From the NCBI GenBank assembly GCA_024691625.1, contig JAILNL010000201.1, forward strand, positions 1 to 6,031: a stretch of DNA of 6,031 nucleotides, in the 5' to 3' direction. Made by a program: the position numbers and the translations under genes. Positions within the stretch are counted from its first letter, which is position 1, and the number at the start of each line of letters is the position of its first letter. Source of the DNA: Schwartzia sp. (in: firmicutes) (GTDB taxonomy: Bacteria; Bacillota; Negativicutes; Selenomonadales; Selenomonadaceae). Below are positions 1 to 5,999 of the stretch, piece by piece. The notes below the pieces were generated by a model. The model was given only the letters and a program-made list of their open reading frames with translations. It had not been told where the DNA came from and made no database searches.

Positions 1-943
1 TATCCTGATTCGCAAGGGCAAATACTGCCTTTCGCAGTGCCGCACGGTCCTGCGTGGAAAGACGTCCCATCATACCAAGATCAAGCCAAACTATCTTACC
101 GTTTCGTATCCATATATTCCCCGGATGCGGGTCGGCATGAAAATATCCGTCTTCAACCATTTGCTTGACATAATTTTCTCCCAGCCTTCTTCCAAGCTGA
201 TCCATATCAAAGCCCTTTTCCCGGAGCTTTTCCATGTCATCAATACGGATACCATCTATATACTCCATGACGAGAATTCGTGCAGTCGTAAGGTTGTGGT
301 AGACCTTAGGACATTCGACATTCTTCTCGGAAGAGTTCATCTGGCGAAATTCTTCAAGATGCCCTGCTTCCATGAGGAAGTCCATTTCCTGCTTTGCAAT
401 CATCCACATTTCATCAAGCACAAGACTGAAATCTATCAGCTCTTTTCCACCCGCTACCTGCAGCAGCTTGGCAGCACGCTTCAGAAGAACTATATCCTGT
501 GACATGATATCATAAATTCCGGGCCTTTGTACCTTCAGAACCACGCGTTCCCCGCTTTTAAGGACAGCACGGTGTACCTGAGCGATAGAAGCGGAGCCCA
601 GGGCCTCTTCACTAATTGATGAAAAAATCTGAGGCCACCGGCAGTGGTATTCATTCTCCACGATTTCCTTTATTGTCTCAAACGGCAGAGGCTTTACACT
701 CATCTGCAGCTTTGCGAGCTCGTCGCAGTATTCCTGCGGCAGGAAGTCGGGGCGCATACTCATTATCTGCCCGAACTTTACAAATGTTGGCCCAAGATCC
801 TCAAGAATCTGACGGATTTTTTCCGGTGTAATACCATGAAGAAGATCCCGCCGCCGCAGCACATCTATCATCTCGCGAAAGCGTCCCGACGGATTCTTTC
901 CAAGCCCAATATTTCCTTTTTGCTGCATCAGCTTCTCCAACAT
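1..943 (-). CDS. ABC1/UbiB (AarF) family atypical protein kinase, partial (3' end outside window)
   Basis: This is the N-terminal 314 residues of an ABC1/UbiB-family protein; the reading frame stays open through position 1, so the C-terminus is missing. The family has a protein-kinase-like fold and is linked to isoprenoid quinone or lipid metabolism at the membrane; ATPase activity is better supported than protein kinase activity. The diagnostic KxGQ motif is K56-F-G-Q59, within LGPTFVKFGQ. The alanine-rich nucleotide loop is GSASIAQVH (116-124), the ATP-contacting lysine is K137 in VVLKVQRPG, and a conserved acidic segment EMDFLMEA lies at 186-193. The catalytic-loop equivalent is HADPHPGN (269-276), followed by the metal-binding DLG at 288-290, so all key residues are present. 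The ATG at 943 is chosen because an in-frame TAG lies just upstream and the SD AGGAAGAGGG sits 7 nt before it. It follows the glucosaminidase gene by 19 nt, suggesting co-transcription. In a Firmicute lacking ubiquinone the real substrate is unknown. Confidence 0.93.
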   Translation of the reverse strand, partial: MLEKLMQQKGNIGLGKNPSGRFREMIDVLRRRDLLHGITPEKIRQILEDLGPTFVKFGQIMSMRPDFLPQEYCDELAKLQMSVKPLPFETIKEIVENEYHCRWPQIFSSISEEALGSASIAQVHRAVLKSGERVVLKVQRPGIYDIMSQDIVLLKRAAKLLQVAGGKELIDFSLVLDEMWMIAKQEMDFLMEAGHLEEFRQMNSSEKNVECPKVYHNLTTARILVMEYIDGIRIDDMEKLREKGFDMDQLGRRLGENYVKQMVEDGYFHADPHPGNIWIRNGKIVWLDLGMMGRLSTQDRAALRKAVFALANQD

Positions 944-962
944 GAATCAGACCCTCTTCCTA

Positions 963-1727
963 TCAAGGTTCCTGCAGAATCTGATGAAACATACTCATGA
1001 TACTCTGACCATAAGTATATCCTGGTACGGCCCAACGGCCGTTCAAATCGGTCCATGTAGCCAGCGTCTGGTGTCCATACATATCACGCACCAGTTCGTA
1101 TCGCGGATCAACGACCTCTTCCGCCGGCTTTTTTGTAGACGCATACGCCAACAGATGCTGTATATGCGCGCGAACACCAATCTGCGCCGATGGGAAATAC
1201 ATTCCCTTGACAGCAGCGCTCGTTGTTCCCAGCCCGCAATAGTTATTCTGGTCAGGGGTAACAGTCCCTCCATAACGGAAGAATCCTGTTTCCTTCAATG
1301 CCTGCGCAAAGGCCACATCAGGACGTACCCCCTCGCGTTCGCCTTCTTCATAATAATAAGCAACAAGATCCTCAGGTGTAACCGTAATATTCGGATACGG
1401 ATTATTGCTTAAAAGATACTCCACACACTGCTCCTGAGTAGCCATAGGCTGCCCCAGTATTTCCTCATTGGTAAAATCCACCGGTGCCAATACACCAAAC
1501 ACTTTATGCGGTTTTTCCTGCTGCTCAGGATGGAGAATAGAATTGATACGGTCTTTAAGACTCCGTTTCTCTGTCGAAACCGCAGTTGAATTATGCTGGT
1601 CAGTCGTTACCTTCGTATCCGCCTTTGCATCATAAACTCCATGACGTGCCTCTGCTCCTGACGGCAGAACTGTAAGCGCCATACCCAGCAGTAAAAGTAC
1701 AGCCGTGTGTTTCGTGATAACCTTCAT
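963..1727 (-). CDS. Secreted glucosaminidase-domain protein (peptidoglycan hydrolase)
   Basis: Predicted exported cell-wall hydrolase of 254 aa. Residues 1-27 form a classical signal peptide: a basic start (MKVITKH), a hydrophobic core (AVLLLLGMALTVL) and an AEA cleavage site at 25-27. A polar, probably disordered linker covers about 28-95. The C-terminal part (about 96-254) resembles the glucosaminidase family (Pfam Glucosaminidase, PF01832). It has RPDVAFAQALKETGFFRYGG at 135-154, in which E146 is the likely catalytic acid, then NNYCGLG at 161-167 and a family-typical IGVRAHIQHLLAYAS at 183-197. Such enzymes cleave the glycan backbone next to N-acetylglucosamine. The frame is open up to 1775, but that start would overlap the permease and place 16 charged residues before the signal peptide. 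The ATG at 1727 has an SD (AAGGGAAG, 1733-1740) and starts with the signal peptide, so it is preferred. No wall-binding repeats are visible, so retention at the wall, or in the periplasm of a diderm Firmicute, is unclear. Confidence 0.88.
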   Translation of the reverse strand: MKVITKHTAVLLLLGMALTVLPSGAEARHGVYDAKADTKVTTDQHNSTAVSTEKRSLKDRINSILHPEQQEKPHKVFGVLAPVDFTNEEILGQPMATQEQCVEYLLSNNPYPNITVTPEDLVAYYYEEGEREGVRPDVAFAQALKETGFFRYGGTVTPDQNNYCGLGTTSAAVKGMYFPSAQIGVRAHIQHLLAYASTKKPAEEVVDPRYELVRDMYGHQTLATWTDLNGRWAVPGYTYGQSIMSMFHQILQEP

Positions 1728-1761
1728 CCAATCTTCCCTTTCTTGTACGGCCTGATTTCTA

Positions 1762-3057
1762 TCAAGAGAAAGCAAGCTGTATGATAAACATAACGGCCAA
1801 AAGATACATCAGCGGATGCACCTCACGCCATTTTCCTGAAAGTGTCTTTAACAAAGCATATAATATAAAACCAATACCCACACCATTAGCAATACTGTAG
1901 GTCATCGGCATCAAAATCGCCGTAAAGAAAGCCGGGAATGACTCAGTTGAATCAAGCCAGTCTATATCTCTCAGGCTGTCCATCATAAAAGCACCGACCA
2001 AAATCAATGCCGGGGCAGAAATAGCCGCAACTGCCGAAATAGACTTTGCCAGCGGCTCGCAGAAAACAAGGAGCAAGAAAAGCGCAGCCGTCACAACAGA
2101 CGCAAATCCCGTGCGTCCGCCGGCCGCAACACCGGTTCCCGACTCAACATAAGCGCTTGTCGGTCCCGTTCCCACAAAAGCACCTATAAAACTTCCGATG
2201 GAATCCGCCAGAAGAGCGCTCTGTAAATTTGGGAATTTACCATCGCGAATTATGCCTGCCTGTCTTCCGACACCAAGCATTGTTCCCGTCGTATCAAAAA
2301 GTGTCACGAGCAATAGCGTAAATACAACCATAGGAAACACCGTTACCGAATCAAAACGCAGACCCATAAAAGTCTGATTTAATCCGGACGGAAGCGCGAA
2401 CGGCGTTGCCGGTAGCTCCAGGAATCCTTGTGCATAAGCAACAACAGCCGTAAAAATCATACCAAGAAAAATAGCGCTGTTAATTCGCATAACCATGAGT
2501 CCCATCGTTACAACAAGTCCCAGCACCGTAAGATATGCCGTAGGATCGGAAAAACTTCCCAACGTAACCAGCGTTGCCGGTGACGGCATAACAAGATGTC
2601 CGTTTACAAGACCGATCAGAGCTATAAAAAGCCCTATGCCTGCTCCCATCGCAGCCTTCAATGACTCCGGAATAGAATCGATAAGCATCTGTCTGAATCT
2701 CGACACCGACAATGCAATAAAAATCGCCGAGGCTGTGCAGGCAAGACCTAAAGCATCCTGCCAAGGTACGCCCTGAGAAATGATGACCGTATACACAAGA
2801 TACGCATTGATACCTATACCGGGGGCAATCGCTATCGGATAATTAGCAACGATTCCCATGATAAGAGTAGCAATCATCGTTGCGATTATCGTCGCAAGAT
2901 AAACACCGCCGAAATCCATTCCACCCTGACTGTAGGTGGTTGAATTTACAATAACAATATACAGCATGGACAGAAAGGTCGTCACACCTGCGATAATCTC
3001 CGTCCTAAAATTAGTTCTCCGTTCCTCAAATGCAAACCATTTTTCCAATTTAATCAC
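1762..3057 (-). CDS. NCS2-family purine (guanine/hypoxanthine/adenine) permease, PbuG/AzgA-like
   Basis: Integral inner-membrane nucleobase transporter, probably a proton symporter importing purines for salvage. At 431 aa it has the normal length for the AzgA/PbuG branch (COG2252). The N-terminus, with EIIAGVTTFLSMLYIVIVN at about 20-38, aligns by eye with PbuG-type proteins. Further signatures are YPIAIAPGIGINAY (73-86), the substrate-site region FDTTGTMLGVG (254-264), and the stretch from A284 to G309 containing GTGPTSAYVESGTG (296-309). Hydrophobic segments along the whole length fit the 12-14 membrane spans of the family. The start is GTG at 3057, directly preceded by an in-frame TAA, so no longer frame is possible. 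A GAGGCGG sequence (3067-3073) lies 9 nt upstream as the SD. A TTG at 3048 is a weaker alternative. The gene has its own promoter and heads a probable operon with the glucosaminidase (34 nt gap) and the UbiB-like gene. The substrate (adenine versus guanine/hypoxanthine) cannot be fixed from sequence alone. Confidence 0.93.
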   Translation of the reverse strand: MIKLEKWFAFEERRTNFRTEIIAGVTTFLSMLYIVIVNSTTYSQGGMDFGGVYLATIIATMIATLIMGIVANYPIAIAPGIGINAYLVYTVIISQGVPWQDALGLACTASAIFIALSVSRFRQMLIDSIPESLKAAMGAGIGLFIALIGLVNGHLVMPSPATLVTLGSFSDPTAYLTVLGLVVTMGLMVMRINSAIFLGMIFTAVVAYAQGFLELPATPFALPSGLNQTFMGLRFDSVTVFPMVVFTLLLVTLFDTTGTMLGVGRQAGIIRDGKFPNLQSALLADSIGSFIGAFVGTGPTSAYVESGTGVAAGGRTGFASVVTAALFLLLVFCEPLAKSISAVAAISAPALILVGAFMMDSLRDIDWLDSTESFPAFFTAILMPMTYSIANGVGIGFILYALLKTLSGKWREVHPLMYLLAVMFIIQLAFS

Positions 3058-3104
3058 TTATTCAATCCGCCTCATTTCCTTATGTGCAGAAGCCATTCTT
3101 TTTT

Positions 3105-3133
3105 ATTGTACCACGATGCACTCGCTATGCCAA
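3105..3133 (-). promoter_or_regulatory. Sigma-70-type promoter of the permease operon
   Basis: Reading on the minus strand, a -35 box TTGGCA (3128-3133) and a -10 box TACAAT (3105-3110) are separated by exactly 17 nt, each matching consensus at 5 of 6 bases. It lies downstream of the rpsI terminator and gives a predicted 5' UTR of about 40 nt. That leader is too short to hold a purine riboswitch, so control of the permease, if any, would be by a protein factor or not visible here. Confidence 0.8.
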
Positions 3134-3170
3134 CCACAGCAGAGAAATCATGCAATAAATTCGTAAACAG

Positions 3171-3197
3171 AAAAACCCGCCGGCATAAGCCGACGGG
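3171..3197 (-). terminator. Intrinsic terminator after rpsI
   Basis: On the minus strand, CCCGTCGGC (3189-3197) pairs with GCCGGCGGG (3176-3184) as a 9-bp stem with one T-G wobble and a TTAT loop, followed immediately by five T (3171-3175). It lies about 20 nt past the rpsI stop codon and separates the ribosomal-protein operon from the permease promoter. Confidence 0.92.
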
Positions 3198-3217
3198 CTG
3201 TATATTCGAAATCGATA

Positions 3218-3610
3218 TTAACGTTTCGAGAACTGGCTTGCTTTGCGAGCTTTTTTGAGACCGTATTTGCGGCGCTCTTTTTCACGCGGATCGCGTGTAA
3301 GGAAACCAGCTTTTTTCAGAGCCGGACGAAGTTCACCGTCGAGCTCGAGAAGAGCACGGGAAATGCCATGGCGGATTGCGCCTGCCTGGCCGGATGCACC
3401 GCCGCCTGCAACGCGTGCAACGACGTCGTATTTATCCGTCATCTCCGTCAGAACGAGCGGCTGACGAACGATGAGTTCGAGTGTCTTAAGACCGAAATAT
3501 TCTTCCATATCACGGCCGTTGATGATTACTTTGCCTTCACCTGGAACCAGGCGAACTCTGGCAACCGAAGTTTTTCTGCGGCCTGTGCCGTAGTAGCTGA
3601 CTAATGCCAT
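3218..3610 (-). CDS. rpsI: 30S ribosomal protein S9
   Basis: Structural protein of the small ribosomal subunit, whose C-terminal tail reaches into the P site and contacts the tRNA anticodon stem-loop. The 130-aa product has the bacterial S9 length and signatures: [16 protein letters not shown] at 6-21, [19 protein letters not shown] in the central part, and the strongly basic C-terminal region [26 protein letters not shown], which ends in the conserved S-K-R. The ATG at 3610 has a perfect AGGAGG 10 nt upstream. It follows rplM after a 25-nt gap, the classic L13-S9 operon arrangement, and is followed by an intrinsic terminator, so it is the last gene of this unit. Expression is probably set by the promoter and leader ahead of rplM. 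Nothing is missing or unusual. Confidence 0.99.
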   Translation of the reverse strand: MALVSYYGTGRRKTSVARVRLVPGEGKVIINGRDMEEYFGLKTLELIVRQPLVLTEMTDKYDVVARVAGGGASGQAGAIRHGISRALLELDGELRPALKKAGFLTRDPREKERRKYGLKKARKASQFSKR

Positions 3611-3635
3611 AAAAATTGTTCCTCCTCTTCCAGTC

Positions 3636-4070
3636 TTAGTTCAATTTAAGCTCTTCCGGCTTCTGTGCAGCATGCGGATGCTCTGCACCTGCATAGACGT
3701 TGAGCTTGCGATACATCTGAGCGCCGAGGTGGTTCTTCGGAAGCATGCCTTTAACAGCAAGCTCGATAACGCGAGTCGGCATCTTCTCCATCATCTGTCC
3801 TGCCGGCGTGAAAGTCGTGCCGCCCGTGTAACCGGAATGACGGAAATAAATCTTCTTCGTAAGTTTCTTGCCCGTGAATACGGCTTTGTCCGCATTGATG
3901 ACAATAACAAAATCACCAGTATCAACATGCGGTGTGAATGTCGGTTTATGTTTGCCGCGAAGTACTTTAGCAACTTCAGCAGCGAGTCTGCCTACCGTCT
4001 GGCCAGCTGCGTCTACAACGTACCATTTACGCTCAACGTTTGCTGCGTTTGCCATGAAGGTCGTCTTCAT
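3636..4070 (-). CDS. rplM: 50S ribosomal protein L13
   Basis: Early-assembly protein of the large ribosomal subunit. The 144-aa product begins [20 protein letters not shown], the usual Firmicute N-terminus, and carries the family segments [39 protein letters not shown] and a [21 protein letters not shown] block near the C-terminus. Two in-frame ATGs are close together, at 4076 and 4070. The SD AGGAGG (4079-4084) lies only 2 nt from the first but 8 nt from the second, and homologues start MKTTF, so 4070 is the start. The gene is preceded by a near-consensus promoter and a structured leader, and followed 25 nt later by rpsI. Confidence 0.99.
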   Translation of the reverse strand: MKTTFMANAANVERKWYVVDAAGQTVGRLAAEVAKVLRGKHKPTFTPHVDTGDFVIVINADKAVFTGKKLTKKIYFRHSGYTGGTTFTPAGQMMEKMPTRVIELAVKGMLPKNHLGAQMYRKLNVYAGAEHPHAAQKPEELKLN

Positions 4071-4078
4071 GCACATTC

Positions 4079-4084
4079 CCTCCT
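4079..4084 (-). promoter_or_regulatory. rplM ribosome binding site (decides the start)
   Basis: A perfect AGGAGG on the minus strand lies 8 nt before the ATG at 4070 but only 2 nt before an in-frame ATG at 4076. The spacing selects 4070 and trims two residues from the longest open frame. Confidence 0.9.
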
Positions 4085-4107
4085 AATAAATTTCAATCAA
4101 CAAAATT

Positions 4108-4165
4108 CATTGGAAACCGCCTTGTCCTCGCCTCCGGGGCTTATGGAAACTTAGACTGCAGTCTC
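4108..4165 (-). promoter_or_regulatory. Probable L13-type ribosomal-protein leader RNA upstream of rplM
   Basis: Between the promoter and rplM lies a GC-rich, structured leader in otherwise AT-rich surroundings. It opens with the perfect inverted repeat AGACTGCAGTCT (4153-4164), continues with GTTTCCA (4144-4150) and GCCCCGGAGGC (4130-4140, with GCC/GGC pairing), and closes with a second copy of GTTTCCA (4111-4117). The position is that of the Rfam L13_leader family, in which L13 is proposed to bind its own mRNA and repress the rplM-rpsI operon. The assignment rests on position and my recollection of the family's look, not on a covariance search. Confidence 0.65.
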
Positions 4166-4175
4166 ATACCCAAAT

Positions 4176-4204
4176 ATTTTATTAAATAATATGCTCAAAG
4201 TCAA
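4176..4204 (-). promoter_or_regulatory. Sigma-70-type promoter of rplM-rpsI
   Basis: The -35 box TTGACT (4199-4204) and -10 box TAAAAT (4176-4181) are 17 nt apart on the minus strand, each matching consensus at 5 of 6 bases, with an AT-rich spacer. Transcription would start near 4168-4170, just before the leader hairpin. The -35 box begins 8 nt after the aminotransferase stop codon, leaving no room for a terminator between the two genes. Confidence 0.85.
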
Positions 4205-4212
4205 GGGGTATT

Positions 4213-5403
4213 TTAATTATTCCTGTAATCCTCTGCCAACTTTTTGAATACAGGCAGCGAACGTTCAATAGTCTCCGTTTTTATGCAGTATGCTGCGCGG
4301 AAATACCCCGGACATCCAAAATCCGTTCCCGGAACAAGGAGCAAATCATATTTTTTCGCACGTTCACAGAAAGCATAATCATCTTCCTCAAGACATTTCG
4401 GAAAAAGATAAAATGCGCCCTGAGGCTTCAGACATGTAAATCCGGCATCTATAAGTCCCTGATACAACAGCTTACCGTTTTTCTCATAGGTGGAAATATC
4501 TGACGGCATCCCTGCGCAGCGTGCTACAACAAGCTGGAACAGAGATGGAGCATTTACATGCGTAAGTATACGCCCGGCACCCGCAATAGCTCCATACACT
4601 TTACCAAAATCAGCAACGGTATCCGGAACAACAATGTATCCGATACGTTCTCCCGGAAGTGAAAAAGACTTGCTGTACGAGTAGCAGACAATCGTATCAT
4701 CATAGTACTTAGTAAGATACGGAACCTCAATTCCGTCATAAGCTATTTCTCTGTACGGTTCATCTGAAATCAGGAAAATCGGATGTCCGTATTCCTTTTC
4801 CTTTGTACGCAAAAGATCCGTCAGCATATTAATCGTCTCAACCGAATAAACAACTCCGCTTGGATTGTTCGGAGAATTAACGATAACGGCTTTAGTCTTT
4901 GGATTGATAAGCTTTTCAAAAGCACCAAAATCAATCTGAAAATCCTCCGTGCGGGCAGGAGTTACGACAAGCTTTGCTCCTGTAGACTCAACAAAGCAAC
5001 GATACTCAGGAAAGAATGGAGCAAAAGTCAAAAACTCATCCCCCGGCTCTGATAAGGCCTTGAATGTAATGGTAATCGCGGCAGCAGCACCCGATGTCAT
5101 GAACAGATTCTTTCCCGAAAAAGAAGTCCCCTGCCTGTCATTGATGCTTTTTGCAAGAACCTCACGCACCTCTGCGTTTCCCGGTGCAATTGTATAGCCG
5201 TGAACAGCTACAGGATCTGTTTCATTTACAATATCAATAATAGCCTTCTTTATAAATTCAGGCGAAGGAACATTCGGATTGCCAAGGCTGAAATCATAAA
5301 TATTTTCCTCACCAACCTCTGCCGCACGTTTACGCCCGTATTCAAAAATCGTACGAATAGTAGACTTCTTTGTTCCTAATTCATACATCTGTTCAGATAC
5401 CAT
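4213..5403 (-). CDS. PLP-dependent aminotransferase, fold type I (aspartate aminotransferase-like)
   Basis: Cytoplasmic pyridoxal-phosphate aminotransferase of 396 aa, the normal size for class I/II enzymes. All core residues can be placed: the PNNPSG motif at 178-183 with N180, D214 and Y217 in SDEPYR, the Schiff-base lysine K245 in SYSKSFSLPGERIGY, R253 for the cofactor phosphate, and R369 in GYFRAAY for the substrate alpha-carboxylate. FSLGNPNVPSP at 38-48 is the N-terminal substrate-side segment. The amino-acid substrate cannot be told from sequence; aspartate, alanine, aromatic or another is possible. The frame is open to 5523, but the extra 40 residues span the predicted promoter and are unlike the family. 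The ATG at 5403 has an SD (AAGGGAG, 9 nt upstream) and begins MVSEQMYELG, which fits. The gene appears to be transcribed alone from its own promoter. There is no terminator after it, so some transcripts may read into rplM. Confidence 0.94.
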   Translation of the reverse strand: MVSEQMYELGTKKSTIRTIFEYGRKRAAEVGEENIYDFSLGNPNVPSPEFIKKAIIDIVNETDPVAVHGYTIAPGNAEVREVLAKSINDRQGTSFSGKNLFMTSGAAAAITITFKALSEPGDEFLTFAPFFPEYRCFVESTGAKLVVTPARTEDFQIDFGAFEKLINPKTKAVIVNSPNNPSGVVYSVETINMLTDLLRTKEKEYGHPIFLISDEPYREIAYDGIEVPYLTKYYDDTIVCYSYSKSFSLPGERIGYIVVPDTVADFGKVYGAIAGAGRILTHVNAPSLFQLVVARCAGMPSDISTYEKNGKLLYQGLIDAGFTCLKPQGAFYLFPKCLEEDDYAFCERAKKYDLLLVPGTDFGCPGYFRAAYCIKTETIERSLPVFKKLAEDYRNN

Positions 5404-5412
5404 AACAACCCG

Positions 5413-5419
5413 CTCCCTT
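5413..5419 (-). promoter_or_regulatory. Aminotransferase ribosome binding site (decides the start)
   Basis: AAGGGAG on the minus strand, 9 nt before the ATG at 5403. None of the upstream in-frame starts, up to 5523, has comparable support, and they would place the promoter inside the coding region. Confidence 0.75.
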
Positions 5420-5446
5420 AACTTAGTAATCAATGTCAACAGAATG

Positions 5447-5475
5447 ATTCTAGCATAGAATAAAACACAAGTCCA
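5447..5475 (-). promoter_or_regulatory. Probable promoter of the aminotransferase gene
   Basis: On the minus strand an extended -10 (TGC then TAGAAT, 5447-5452, 5 of 6) is preceded at 17 nt by a weak -35 TGGACT (5470-5475, 4 of 6). The predicted transcript starts near 5440, about 37 nt before the ATG. A perfect TTGACA a little downstream has no -10 at the right distance and is not used in this call. Confidence 0.6.
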
Positions 5476-5521
5476 TTCTTGAAATACAAGTATTACATTT
5501 AATGCATTGTTTTTAGACATC

Positions 5522-5544
5522 AAAAAACCCGGACACAGTCCGGG
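5522..5544 (-). terminator. Intrinsic terminator of the rRNA/tRNA operon
   Basis: CCCGGAC (5538-5544) and GTCCGGG (5528-5534) form a perfect 7-bp GC-rich stem with a 3-nt loop on the minus strand, followed by six T (5522-5527). It lies 12 nt past the CCA end of tRNA-Ser and closes the stable-RNA operon. Confidence 0.94.
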
Positions 5545-5556
5545 TCAGGATTTCAC

Positions 5557-5647
5557 TGGCGGAGTGGGAGGGATTTGAACCCTCGCTGCGCTTGCGCACA
5601 CTAACGATTTAGCAAACCGTCCTCTTCAGCCACTTGAGTACCACTCC
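5557..5647 (-). tRNA. tRNA-Ser (anticodon GCT)
   Basis: A 91-nt class II tRNA reading AGC/AGU codons. The acceptor stem GGAGTGG (5641-5647) pairs with CCACTCC (5561-5567), with discriminator G and an encoded CCA (5557-5559). The anticodon loop TTGCTAA carries GCT at 5611-5613. The T arm contains the usual GGTTCAAATCC. The long variable arm expected of serine tRNAs, with GTGCGC pairing to GCGCAC-type bases, is present. It is the last gene of the rRNA-linked cluster. Confidence 0.97.
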
Positions 5648-5694
5648 AGCTTACCAAAAAACTCCACCATATATTAAAGTTAAGAAATTGCAAA

Positions 5695-5770
5695 TGGCAG
5701 GGGCAGAAGGACTTGAACCCTCAACCAATGGTTTTGGAGACCACTACTCTACCAATTGAGCTATACCCCT
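5695..5770 (-). tRNA. tRNA-Trp (anticodon CCA)
   Basis: A 76-nt tRNA with acceptor stem AGGGGTA (5764-5770) against TGCCCCT (5699-5705), containing one T-G pair, discriminator G and an encoded CCA. The anticodon loop CTCCAAA gives CCA, reading UGG. The T arm has GGTTCAAGTCC and the D arm AGCTCAATTGGTAGAG. It sits 7 nt from tRNA-His and 47 nt from tRNA-Ser; the AT-rich spacer to tRNA-Ser shows no convincing promoter or terminator. Confidence 0.97.
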
Positions 5771-5777
5771 AAAAAAA

Positions 5778-5854
5778 TGGGGCGAGTGATGGGGATCGAA
5801 CCCATGCATGCTGGAGCCACAATCCAGTGTGTTAACCACTTCACCACACCCGCC
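5778..5854 (-). tRNA. tRNA-His (anticodon GTG)
   Basis: A 77-nt tRNA that includes the histidine-specific extra G at position -1 (5854), which faces the C73 discriminator. The acceptor GCGGGTG pairs with CACTCGC with one wobble, and CCA is encoded (5778-5780). The anticodon loop TTGTGGC gives GTG at 5818-5820, reading CAC/CAU. The T arm has GGTTCGATCCC. It is the first tRNA after the 5S gene. Confidence 0.97.
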
Positions 5855-5859
5855 ATGTA

Positions 5860-5878
5860 AGGCTGAAATTATCAGCCT
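5860..5878 (-). other. Spacer hairpin between 5S rRNA and tRNA-His
   Basis: AGGCTGA (5872-5878) and TCAGCCT (5860-5866) form a perfect 7-bp stem with a TAATT loop, placed just after the 5S 3' end and just before tRNA-His. No T-tract follows, so it is not an intrinsic terminator. A role in processing of the primary transcript or 5S 3'-end maturation is an inference. Confidence 0.6.
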
Positions 5879-5881
5879 ATT

Positions 5882-5999
5882 AACCGGCAGCTTCCTATCC
5901 TCCCAGGCCGTCTCCAGCCAAGTACTTTCGGCCTCTACGTGCTTAACTACTGTGTTCGGAATGGGAACAGGTGGATCCACGTAGGCATCGTCACCGGAT
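5882..5999 (-). rRNA. rrf: 5S ribosomal RNA
   Basis: About 118 nt with clear 5S signatures on the minus strand. These are the loop-B/C segment CCACCTGTTCCCATTCCGAACACAG, which comprises the conserved CCCATNCCGAAC, then AGTTAAGC, and GGGAGGATAGGAAG near the 3' end. Helix I is formed by CCGG at 5994-5997 with CCGG at 5884-5887, plus flanking bases; the exact ends are estimates within a few bases. A 23S gene is expected just beyond the right edge, and the 30 or so AT-rich bases at 6000-6031 would be the 23S-5S spacer. Confidence 0.96.

Noticed and set aside
125..1412. Several plus-strand open frames of 71-156 codons opposite the UbiB-like and glucosaminidase genes
   Set aside because: They lie antisense to well-supported genes, show no recognisable domain and no convincing SD; shadows of the coding strand.
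1728..1775. Longer N-terminus of the glucosaminidase starting at 1775
   Set aside because: It would overlap the permease gene by 14 nt and put 16 charged residues before an otherwise classical signal peptide; the ATG at 1727 has its own SD.
3058..3104. Possible purine riboswitch before the permease
   Set aside because: The predicted UTR is only about 40 nt, whereas the aptamer alone needs roughly 65-70 nt plus an expression platform; no three-way-junction pattern is seen.
3672..4154. A 160-codon plus-strand open frame opposite rplM
   Set aside because: Antisense to L13 and its leader, with no family resemblance; a composition artefact of a strongly biased ribosomal-protein gene.
5404..5520. 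Possible T-box or other amino-acid leader before the aminotransferase
   Set aside because: The spacer is about 117 nt including the promoter, has no T-box core sequence and no terminator/antiterminator pair.
5648..5694. Possible internal promoter or terminator between tRNA-Trp and tRNA-Ser
   Set aside because: The spacer is AT-rich, but no -35/-10 pair with correct spacing and no stem before the T-run could be found.
5744..5980. A 78-codon minus-strand open frame across the 5S and tRNA region
   Set aside because: It is wholly within 5S rRNA, tRNA-His and part of tRNA-Trp; stable-RNA sequence, not a protein gene.
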